This document shows positions 24,280 through 31,517 of a stretch of DNA of 47,747 nucleotides, in pieces. Under the pieces are notes generated by a model. That model was given only the letters and a program-made list of their open reading frames with translations. It made no database searches and was not told where the DNA came from. Position numbers and translations under genes: made by a program. The stretch's first letter is position 1; every line of letters begins with the position of its first letter. Source of the DNA: Paludibacteraceae bacterium (GTDB lineage Bacteria > Bacteroidota > Bacteroidia > Bacteroidales > Paludibacteraceae); NCBI GenBank assembly GCA_017444065.1, contig JAFSXJ010000012.1, positions 1-47,747 of the forward strand, written 5' to 3'.

Positions 24280-27200
24280 ATGAGAAAAGTTCTTTCTTTT
24301 TTAATGATGGCACTATTTAGTGCCTCAATGTTTGCAGCAGAGCCTGTAACGGTGAAGAGCACATTCACGAAGGCTACAAAACCTGCTGACAACAAAGTGA
24401 CCGATCTCGAAGGAGTCGTCACATGGAACATCGCAACTACGGTAGGTGCAGGAGAGCCGACTTACGCTGTAGGAGCGGCAAGCTCGGTTGAGGCTATCAA
24501 GTTTGGTGCCTCAAAGTCTGTTTATTACAGTAAAGTTGAATTTTCTACGGATTATTACAAGGATTACAACGTTACATCTGTATCTTTGTATGTAAAAAAC
24601 AATGGTGCCAAAGTCGGAACCTTGACTGCTAAGCAAGGCGAGGTGACCATTGGTTCAAAAGCAAATGCAGCTGCTACCAGTGACTGGAATGTATTGACAG
24701 CTTCCGGAGAAACCGGAGCCGGCGGAAGTCTGGTTGTTTCCTACGAGGTGGAACAGGCTTCGTATATTAGCTACATCGAAGTGACTTATGAAGAGGGTGG
24801 CGGTACTCCTGACCCCGAACCCACAACCCAAACCCTCTATCTGAAACTCAGTTCCGACTGGGCGGGTTGGCCTGCTAAGTATGCAGCATATTATTTTGAC
24901 AATGAGACTAACGGTTGGTCGGCTTTCATGTCCGAAGTTGAAGGGGAAACTAACATCTACACCACCACTATTCCGGTTGATTACAGTTCTGTTATTTTCG
25001 CGCGCTTCAATAGCGAAGCTACTGCTCCCGCTTGGGATAGCAATAAGTGGAGCCAGACAGTCAACCTGACTGTTCCGACTGACGGCAAGAACCTCTTCAC
25101 CGTCACCTCCGGCGGCACAGGCAGCGAATGCGATGGAACATGGTCTGTTTACACACCTTCGGCTCCCGCCGAGGACATCACATTCTATCTGATTAACAAT
25201 CAGGAATGGACTGCTCCTACCGCTTATGTGTTCGCAGGTAGCACAGCCGAGGCTGCATGGCCCGGAAAGGCTATGACAAAGACCGACAACAAGGTCAACG
25301 GATTTGAGGTTTATTCCTATACCTTCAAGGACAACTTCACCTCCATCATATTCAACGATGGCAAGGCTGAAGGCACAACGCAGACTGTTGACTTGGCATG
25401 GGACAAGGCTAAACCTTATTTCGTTCCCGGTTCTCCCAACGGCGAAGGCAAGCTGGAGGGTACATGGTACGCTACTATGGAAGAGATTCCGGCTCCACCG
25501 ACTCCCGTCTATAACATCGCAGGCGCATGGACAAGCTGGGCATTGGTTGAATTAGCCGTTGCTGAAGACGGAAAGACCGCGACCTACGAGGTGGAACTGC
25601 CGAAGGGCGAGTACGAGTTCAAGATCGTTCGCACCTTGGGCGAAGAGAAGACCTGGCTGACCAAAGAGAACGACGGCGCTTACGGATTGCACCGCGACTA
25701 TACAGGCGTTGCAGGCGTCACCAGCACCGCGAACAACAACCTGAAACTGACGGCTGACGAGAACGGCATCTATCTGTTCACATGGACATTTGAGAACGAC
25801 TCTGTCAACATCAAGTTCCCCGCCAAGCACGCACTGAACGAAACATGGAGTGTAGGCGAGAACACCGCTGTAGCTGCCGGTACCGTTTATGCGGACAACT
25901 ACGCTATCAACATCAAGAGCGTATATGCTACTACCCTGCAAAAGAACGCCCGCACATTCGGCGGTTTTGCTTTCACACACGCTATCCAGGTGCGCAACGC
26001 GGCTTATCCTTCAGCTGACGCTCTTGCCGGAACAGAGCAAAGCGGCAGCACTTCGCTCGTTGTTACTGCAAACGAGGATGTCGATATCACGCTCTACTAC
26101 AACCGCCAATCGCCGAACTCTGACGGCAAGGGCGAGCAGAACGACGGCAAGGACCTCAAGGTATTTGACCAGGCTGCGCCGACTACCGCGCTCGAAGGTA
26201 CATTCAAGATTCTTGAGGCTTCGGCTGATAACAAGTACATTAACGTCACCAAGCTCCTGTCGCTCAAGAAGGGACAAGTTTATACCCTCTCTGCCAAGGG
26301 TACAACCATCCAACTCAGCGGTATCCGCTATGCATCCGATGCCGTCGAGCCCGTTGCCAAGTTCTATATCACAGGTAACGACGCGCTCGTTGGCGCTGAA
26401 CTGGCATGGAACGCCAAGGCTATCAAATCGACCGAGGACACCTATACCATCACCGGACTGAAAGCAAACACAGCCTACTGCCTCAAGGTTATCGAGGATG
26501 GCGACTGGGATGGCGGCAAAGTGTATGGCTATAGCAACCTGTCCGAGAAAGCAGAAGGACTGGGTAAGGATAACGACGACAACATCACCTTCAAGCTTGC
26601 CGAGGACGGCGACGTGACCGTGACCTACTACTGGCAGGAGGTTGCAACAGATGATTGGCAGATGGTATTCAAGCTCACCGGCAACTTCTACGTAGCACCG
26701 AAGAAAGACCTGTTCCTCGTGCCTAACCAGTGGGCGGACGGCGATGCCAAGATTGCTGCATGGGTTTGGGATAAGGACGGTAAGATGGATAGCTACTTCA
26801 CCGATTTCTTCGCTCCGAAGGCCGAGAACAACGACACATTGGTTGTCAAGGTGGTTGCCGAGGCAGACTCCATCATCTTCGTTCGATTCAACAAAGATGC
26901 TACCGAGCCCAAGTGGAACGGCGGTGACGGCTACCAGTGGAACCAGACACCGAATGAAGGCATCGATTGGGAGAAGGCTGTATTCACCATCCTCCCGGGC
27001 ACGGAGTACTACACCGACGGAACATGGGATGTTTATACTCCCGAACCTGCTGCCAAGTTCTATATCACCGGCAACGCTGCTCTCGTGGGCGATGAACTTG
27101 CATGGCAACCCAATGCTATCAAATCAATGGAAGACTCCTACAAGCTCAGCCTGAAGGCGGACGTTGACTACATGCTCAAGCTCACGCTCAACGGCACATG

Positions 27201-27840
27201 GGTTGGCGAGAACAACGTCCTTGGTTATGACGCTCTGACCGAGAAAGCCGACGGACTGACACGAGGCACCGGCGCCAACGACGACAACATCTGCTTCAAG
27301 CTTACCGAGGACGGTGACGTAACCGTTACCTACAAGGTAGTGGACGAAGTGGTTACCTTCAAGCTCGAGGGCAAGTTCTACGTCGCTCCCGCACCCGTAC
27401 TCGCTGACGGCTTCTACCTCATCGGCAAGATCGGTGGCGTGGAAGGCTGGGATGCTGCCGGTCTCAAAGCAGAGCACAAGTTCACTCCGAACCTGGACAA
27501 CACGGCTGAGTTCATGCTCAACGTAACTCTCGCCGAAGGTGACCAGATTCAGGTGGTCAATGTGCTCAGCGATGCTATCACCGCTTGGTTCCCCGGAGGC
27601 GAAGGCAACAACTTTATCGTTACGGCTGCATATGCAGGTCAGAAGACCATTTACTTCCGTCCTGACAACCAGGGGGGCGAGGGCTGGCACCACGGCTGCA
27701 TCTACATCGCGCCGAACCCGGAAACCGGTCTGGGCAACCTCTCCGTGGACGGCAAGGCTGTCAAGGCTGTCATCGACGGTCAGCTCTTCATCCGCCGCGA
27801 TGGCAAGACCTACACCATCCAGGGCTGGGAAGTAAGATAA
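24280..27840 (+). CDS. Large multi-module secreted protein, glycan-binding-like, no catalytic domain
   Basis: 1186 residues with signal peptide (MFAAEP) and the shared C-terminal tail (VKAVIDGQLFIRRDGKTY). I see only beta modules: an N-terminal sandwich (about 20-170); a starch-binding-like unit with SSDWAGWPAKYAAYYFDN (about 185-290); a CBM26-like unit (YLINNQEWTAPTAYVFAG, about 300-410); a unit starting YNIAGAWTSWALVEL (about 412-520); a sandwich (about 520-690); two repeats beginning AKFYITGN (residues 693 and 925) flanking a second starch-binding-like unit (LVPNQWADGDAKIAAWVWDK); and a SusE/F-type unit (GFYLIGKIGGVEGW, about 1045-1150). Such units bind glucans in known proteins; in a pectin locus the ligand is unclear. 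It has its own promoter and a hairpin after the stop. Confidence 0.82.
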   Translation: MRKVLSFLMMALFSASMFAAEPVTVKSTFTKATKPADNKVTDLEGVVTWNIATTVGAGEPTYAVGAASSVEAIKFGASKSVYYSKVEFSTDYYKDYNVTSVSLYVKNNGAKVGTLTAKQGEVTIGSKANAAATSDWNVLTASGETGAGGSLVVSYEVEQASYISYIEVTYEEGGGTPDPEPTTQTLYLKLSSDWAGWPAKYAAYYFDNETNGWSAFMSEVEGETNIYTTTIPVDYSSVIFARFNSEATAPAWDSNKWSQTVNLTVPTDGKNLFTVTSGGTGSECDGTWSVYTPSAPAEDITFYLINNQEWTAPTAYVFAGSTAEAAWPGKAMTKTDNKVNGFEVYSYTFKDNFTSIIFNDGKAEGTTQTVDLAWDKAKPYFVPGSPNGEGKLEGTWYATMEEIPAPPTPVYNIAGAWTSWALVELAVAEDGKTATYEVELPKGEYEFKIVRTLGEEKTWLTKENDGAYGLHRDYTGVAGVTSTANNNLKLTADENGIYLFTWTFENDSVNIKFPAKHALNETWSVGENTAVAAGTVYADNYAINIKSVYATTLQKNARTFGGFAFTHAIQVRNAAYPSADALAGTEQSGSTSLVVTANEDVDITLYYNRQSPNSDGKGEQNDGKDLKVFDQAAPTTALEGTFKILEASADNKYINVTKLLSLKKGQVYTLSAKGTTIQLSGIRYASDAVEPVAKFYITGNDALVGAELAWNAKAIKSTEDTYTITGLKANTAYCLKVIEDGDWDGGKVYGYSNLSEKAEGLGKDNDDNITFKLAEDGDVTVTYYWQEVATDDWQMVFKLTGNFYVAPKKDLFLVPNQWADGDAKIAAWVWDKDGKMDSYFTDFFAPKAENNDTLVVKVVAEADSIIFVRFNKDATEPKWNGGDGYQWNQTPNEGIDWEKAVFTILPGTEYYTDGTWDVYTPEPAAKFYITGNAALVGDELAWQPNAIKSMEDSYKLSLKADVDYMLKLTLNGTWVGENNVLGYDALTEKADGLTRGTGANDDNICFKLTEDGDVTVTYKVVDEVVTFKLEGKFYVAPAPVLADGFYLIGKIGGVEGWDAAGLKAEHKFTPNLDNTAEFMLNVTLAEGDQIQVVNVLSDAITAWFPGGEGNNFIVTAAYAGQKTIYFRPDNQGGEGWHHGCIYIAPNPETGLGNLSVDGKAVKAVIDGQLFIRRDGKTYTIQGWEVR
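26356..27408 (+). repeat. Internal duplication encoding AKFYITGN modules
   Basis: The modules starting at 26356 and 27052 are direct repeats of about 115 codons, 696 bases apart. Both begin AKFYITG and end GNFYVAP or GKFYVAP. Confidence 0.85.
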
Positions 27841-27874
27841 CAGCCTTCTGTTCGCTCGCAAATATGCGATTCAA

Positions 27875-27912
27875 CAACAATCACCATCGTACCATTGCGG
27901 TGGTGATTGTTG
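27875..27912 (+). terminator. Hairpin after the multi-module gene
   Basis: CAACAATCACCA, 14-base loop, TGGTGATTGTTG: a perfect 12-bp stem 35 bases after the stop, followed by GCTTTC. Probably a terminator, although the T tract is weak. Confidence 0.7.
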
Positions 27913-28016
27913 CTTTCTAATTGTTGACGAGTTACTTTCGATTTGGCGCACCTCTATCGAATAAGACTTTCCGTCTATTCCGTCCATTCCGTACTCATAT
28001 ATTTATCCTCTCGCAT

Positions 28017-28086
28017 TTTGGATAATTTTGGTAATTGTTGACGATAAAGTAGATTTTGGAATCATTTTTGATAATTTTGGACTAAC
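28017..28086. repeat. Two AT-rich TTTTGG...TTGAC elements
   Basis: TTTTGGATAATTTTGGTAAT (from 28017) running into TGTTGACG, and TTTTGGAATCATTTTTGATA (from 28054) running into ATTTTGGACTAAC. Same family as at 14860, 31286 and 34863, but here not in front of a forward gene. The 313-base gap 27841-28153 holds only the terminator hairpin and these elements. Confidence 0.55.
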
Positions 28087-28153
28087 AAAAAATATTGGTT
28101 TGTATTGGATATATTTGACGAATTATTTTTTGTTATTCAGATTTCAATAATTA

Positions 28154-28528
28154 TCACTCTTTCGCGAGTTCCGCCCGCACGAAGTTCGGGAACTGCTTGC
28201 AGGGAGCGGAGCCGGCGAGCTGCTCGCGCCAGCGCGCGTACATCTCCATATATCGCGGATGCGTCTTGTCCTTCACTATCACTGCCGCTGCACGGCATGC
28301 CTCGCGCCACTTGCTGCGCTGCAGCTGCTCCGCAGGCGTGAGGGGAGCGGTCTTGTAGTCACGCCTATACTGCGCAAAGATTTCTTTCCTTCCGCGCCCG
28401 ACCACTTCGCCGGTCAGCGGATCCCGGACGGATTTGATGCGCGTGATGCATAGACGTTTCTGTTCTTTTTTCTTACTGAGTGCGCCGGTCAGTTCCTTGA
28501 ACTCATCGGCAGGTACATAATGTGCCAT
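28154..28528 (-). CDS. Small Bacteroidales hypothetical protein, 124 residues
   Basis: Basic, helical, cytoplasmic protein. The start at 28528 (MAHYVPADEFKELTGALSKK) is preferred. An upstream in-frame ATG at 28579 would add a proline/lysine-rich stretch encoded by the GGCATAA repeat. The beginning resembles a family of short Bacteroidales proteins of the form MA.YVPA...F.E..G.LSKK that travel with DUF3987 genes in accessory regions, which is the case here. No function is known to me. It is followed on its own strand by nothing before the multi-module gene's end. Confidence 0.7.
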   Translation of the reverse strand: MAHYVPADEFKELTGALSKKKEQKRLCITRIKSVRDPLTGEVVGRGRKEIFAQYRRDYKTAPLTPAEQLQRSKWREACRAAAVIVKDKTHPRYMEMYARWREQLAGSAPCKQFPNFVRAELAKE

Positions 28529-28556
28529 ATTTTTTCTCCTTATAATTTTTTGCTTT

Positions 28557-28618
28557 GGCATAAGTGGCATAAATGGCATAAATCTGACTTTTCTGCCACT
28601 TATGCCACTTCTGCCAGT
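28557..28618. repeat. Inverted GGCATAAGTGGC iterons
   Basis: GGCATAAGTGGC (28557-28568) and then ATAAATGGCATAA form an iterated left side; GCCACTTATGCC (28595-28606, exact reverse complement) and ACTTCTGCCA form the right side. The copies of TGGCA are about 9-10 bases apart on each side. It lies upstream of the 124-residue gene and downstream of the DUF3987 gene. Confidence 0.75.
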
Positions 28619-28714
28619 GCATTTTTTTGTGATTTGGCGAACGCTAACGTTAGTCGTTCTTAGTTGTTCTTGATGATTCGTTATGGATTGCCGAGGGCTT
28701 TCCGTATGCAGATG

Positions 28715-29980
28715 CTATGCAACAGCGGCTTGTTTCATATAGTGTCCCTGTCGGATTTTTATCACTACTCCCTCAGCTACCCATTTGTCATTCCATCTGT
28801 TAGCCGTACGGATAGGCACTCCTTGTGCCTTCGCTTCGTCCAACAAGGTTTTTGTCTCATACTCCTCTGGCAACAGATTCAGCAGTATCTGCTTCTGGTC
28901 CAGCGGCTTAACCGTCGGCACTTCTGTCTTCTCCGTTCCCTTTATCAGCTGATATGCCTCCGCCATGTGCAGTATCAGCTTGTTCCCTATCAGCTCGGCT
29001 GTCTGATAATCCTCATCCACACAAGCTAATGGCAAATGGCTAACGGCTAATGGCGACTGCTCTTCCGTCATCCTCAACGCCGTCAGTATCATAGCGAAGC
29101 GGTAGATATGCACCGCCATCCTCAGCACCACCGAGTGAAAATCCTCACCGAGCAGGCGTATGAGCGTCGGGTAAGCGGTCTCAAGGTGGCTGCCGAGGCG
29201 TGCACGCTGGTCAGGTGTCAGACTGAACTCGCGCGGCTGACCTGACCACAGCTGCTCGTACAACCGGTAGAGCTGCTGTGCGGCTGCGGCGATGATGGCG
29301 GGCGAGGATTCGGCAGGCTCGACATACCTGCTGGAGAACGCCTGACGGTCGTTGACGATGAGCGTGAGCAGACGGGAGAAGTAGCCGTTCTCGATGCTCG
29401 GCACCAATGCCTTGTATTGGCTCAGCGTGCCCGTCAGCACCATGCTGAGCTGCGGGTTCTCAATCACCGAATGCTCCTTGCAGCGGGCACGGGAGATCGG
29501 TTCGTGCTCGGCGGCCTTGCGCAGGGCAGTGTTGTAGTTAGCCGTACCGGAGCGCCACACATCGGTGATGACCGAGCCTTCGCTCTCGTGGATGTAACCG
29601 TGACCGTCCTGACGGGCGAGCGTCTGGTAGAAAGCCGGATAGGTGGCGTCGCCGGCGATGACGAGCGGCATCACCTGGTGAACGGGCTGCACAAGCTCCA
29701 GCGCCAGATTGGCGATACCCTTGCCCGAGGCTGCTGAGCCGACAATGAACAGCTGCAGGTTCGGATAGTAGCGCTTGGCGGCTATGCCGTAGCGGCAATA
29801 CAGGTTCGGCATGCAGCTGCCGGCAGCGGTCAGCAGCGACAGCAGTAGCATGTCCTTCTCCGCATCCGACTGCGCGAGCTGCATGACGGGTTGAAGGATG
29901 GCCGGCAACTGTTCCGGCGCGATGTGTTTGGCAATGTGAAGATCATTCTCTTCAGTTGCCGGAGTGATTGTTGTAATCAT
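28715..29980 (-). CDS. DUF3987-type ATPase of an accessory element
   Basis: 421-residue cytoplasmic P-loop protein with Walker A GSAASGKGI at about residues 78-86 and downstream segments ALRKAAEHEPISRAR and LSMVLTGTLSQYKALVPS of the DUF3987 helicase/primase-like group. Such proteins belong to mobile or prophage-like accessory genes in Bacteroidales. The start at 29980 is an ATG; a TTG two codons upstream is in frame. At 29026-29056 a word repeat (GCTAATGGCAAATGGCTAAC) encodes a loop VSHLPLACVDE. The product lacks an obvious primase domain, so it may be the ATPase half only. With the 124-residue gene and the broken ATPase gene it forms an insert between pectin genes. Confidence 0.7.
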   Translation of the reverse strand: MITTITPATEENDLHIAKHIAPEQLPAILQPVMQLAQSDAEKDMLLLSLLTAAGSCMPNLYCRYGIAAKRYYPNLQLFIVGSAASGKGIANLALELVQPVHQVMPLVIAGDATYPAFYQTLARQDGHGYIHESEGSVITDVWRSGTANYNTALRKAAEHEPISRARCKEHSVIENPQLSMVLTGTLSQYKALVPSIENGYFSRLLTLIVNDRQAFSSRYVEPAESSPAIIAAAAQQLYRLYEQLWSGQPREFSLTPDQRARLGSHLETAYPTLIRLLGEDFHSVVLRMAVHIYRFAMILTALRMTEEQSPLAVSHLPLACVDEDYQTAELIGNKLILHMAEAYQLIKGTEKTEVPTVKPLDQKQILLNLLPEEYETKTLLDEAKAQGVPIRTANRWNDKWVAEGVVIKIRQGHYMKQAAVA

Positions 29981-30046
29981 AAGCAATTGGAGTTAAAGTT
30001 AAACGTTGAATGTTGAGACGCCTCTCTATATATAATAGGAAAACAC

Positions 30047-30122
30047 GCCGGGCTGTGTCGGGAAAGCACAATCTCCGTTAGTCGGGCACCGCAGGAACTC
30101 GCGACAACCTGACGGCACCGGC
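30047..30122 (+). ncRNA. Possible structured RNA between divergent genes
   Basis: Within the 394-base gap 29981-30374 a GC-rich block stands out in AT-rich DNA. Nested pairs: GCCGG (30047-30051) with CCGGC (30118-30122); TGTG/CACA (30054-30070); CCGT (30075-30078) with ACGG (30112-30115); GTCG (30081-30084) with CGAC (30102-30105). It could instead be part of the leader of the DUF3987 gene on the other strand. Stems are short, so confidence is low. It does not read as a tRNA. Confidence 0.22.
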
Positions 30123-30275
30123 GGCCATGACAATCAGCGCCTTACAAAAAGCTGTGAAAGACCTGTCGCATGTGTGCGCGTGTATTGAATATTTGACGAA
30201 CTTTGCTCATCGAAAATGTTTTTTAGGCTTTTGTTTATAAATTTTGAATTTATCCGTCACTTTCTCCTGAAAATA

Positions 30276-30306
30276 TTTGCATAATTCAAAAAAAGTCGTA
30301 TCTTTG
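30276..30306 (+). promoter_or_regulatory. Promoter of the broken ATPase gene
   Basis: TTTG (30276-30279), 19 bases, TATCTTTG (30299-30306), about 68 bases before the ATG at 30375. Confidence 0.7.
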
Positions 30307-30374
30307 CACCGTTTTATAAAATACCACCTTATAAAATCCGCAAATAGTATAAACTATTACTTTATAGAATCGGT

Positions 30375-31179
30375 ATGGAAAAGACTCTTTTGAAGCAGAT
30401 CCTACTGGACCAGAAGCACGCATTGCAGAACTATCAGATCGAGCCGCGCGCATACAGCACGGATCCTCAGTTAAAAGTACCTGCACTGGGGAGGAATGCC
30501 CGAAACGGCGCACGTGATGCAGAAAAGGCAGTATCTGAGCAGCGTCTATCAGAAGATCTACCTCAATGATATAGCTTCGCGTAACAGGATCAGCAACCTT
30601 GCCGCCCTGCGTCTGATGGTCAAGAAAGTGGCGGAAAGCGTCGGGCAGCCCATCTCGTACAACCGGTTGGGGAATATCGTTTCCACTATTAACGGCAAGA
30701 TCTCGGTGCCTACTATCCAGAACTACATCACGTGTGTCGAGGACGCGTGGTTACTGCTGCGTCTGCGGAACATCGCCGCCGGCCTTACGGACAAGGAAAG
30801 TGTATGCAAATATTATTTTGTGGACAACGGCTTTCTCAATCTGTTCCTGTTCGATGGCAGTACAGCCCTGCTGGAGAACCATGTGGCACTGGAGCTGTTC
30901 CGCCGTTTCGGACATGATTGGGAGAACGACACCGTGTATTTCTACCGTGGCGAGATCAAGGTGGACTTTTATGTTCCTGCGGAAGAATGGGCTATTCAGG
31001 TTTGCCACTCCCTCCACGACACGCAAACACTCCATCGGGAGAAGGACGGTTTGTTCAGGATCACGAAAGTCCTGACGTGCCGCCGCCGCACGATCATCAC
31101 CTACGACACTACGGATATGCTGCATGACGATTACGGGGACATCGAGGTTCTGCCGTGTTGGAAGTTCTCACTGCAATAA
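30375..31179 (+). pseudogene. Broken AAA (AAA_14/DUF4143) ATPase gene
   Basis: The 5' part (30375-30460) encodes a typical start, MEKTLLKQILLDQKHALQNY. After about 30 codons the similarity jumps, in another frame, to GGMPETAHVMQKRQYLSSVY and YQKIYLNDIASRN. The latter is the region that follows the ATPase core in this family, and then the DUF4143 nuclease-like C-terminal half (VKKVAESVGQPISYNRLG, YYFVDNGFLNLFLF) runs to 31179. The whole P-loop core of roughly 150-170 codons is missing and the junction is out of frame. A residual 227-residue C-terminal fragment could still be translated from the ATG at 30496 but cannot be an ATPase. The promoter upstream is intact, so the loss looks recent. Confidence 0.8.
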
Positions 31180-31285
31180 GCTTACATGGGGAGAGCATAC
31201 CAACTGATCATCAAACTGTTCACTAATTAGACGAATTGCAATGAGCCAAATATGTCAAATATTACCGATATAAACCAATATTATA

Positions 31286-31322
31286 TTTTGGGGGAACATT
31301 TTTGGTAATTTTTGACCGAACA
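31286..31322 (+). repeat. AT-rich TTTTGG...TTGAC element, copy 4
   Basis: TTTTGGGGGAACATTTTTGG followed by TAATTTTTGACCGAAC, 232 bases before the next start codon. Rest of the gap 31180-31517: AT-rich DNA and the operator/promoter below. Confidence 0.55.
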
Positions 31323-31415
31323 ATAACAAATAGCAATTTTGGTCTGATATTTTATTCATCGCACTGTTTTTTATCGTTTTTTGTTCATCAGCCCTGCAAA
31401 ATTCTCGTCATTTGC

Positions 31416-31477
31416 GTGCAATTCCACGCGTTTGGCAAGAATTTCCACACCCGTGTGCGCGAAAATAAGTACCTTTG
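31416..31477 (+). promoter_or_regulatory. Composite operator and promoter of the 1027-residue protein gene
   Basis: Palindrome GTGCAATTCCAC (31416-31427), 18 bases containing CGTTTGGC, then CACACCCGTGTGCGCG (31446-31461) at the -33 position, then TACCTTTG (31470-31477). The promoter at 34951 has the same parts at the same spacings, with its palindrome as the exact reverse complement. A transcription factor site is inferred. Confidence 0.7.
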
Positions 31478-31517
31478 CGCTCAAAATTATTATTCATTTA
31501 ACAAAAACACTAATGCA

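Noticed and set aside
26011-27108. Long open frame on the reverse strand opposite the multi-module gene (365 codons)
   Set aside because: A shadow of a gene with regular GC-biased third positions; no family, no promoter, and the forward frame has clear modules and signal peptide. The same holds for the many other reverse frames over the PL, GH and CE genes.
28105-28341. 78-residue forward frame in the accessory insert
   Set aside because: It is the reverse complement of the small hypothetical gene at 28154-28528 and is rich in Arg/Ala/Ser as expected for a shadow frame.
30047-30122. tRNA gene
   Set aside because: Length is right but no anticodon arm, T loop or CCA-side acceptor pattern can be placed; kept only as a low-confidence structured RNA.
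30375-30569. Stand-alone 64-residue gene
   Set aside because: Only its first 30 or so codons resemble the ATPase family; the rest is a shifted frame after the deletion.
31302-31517. Earlier start for the large Ig-like protein
   Set aside because: The stretch contains the -7 element TACCTTTG and AT-rich leader; the signal peptide begins at 31518.
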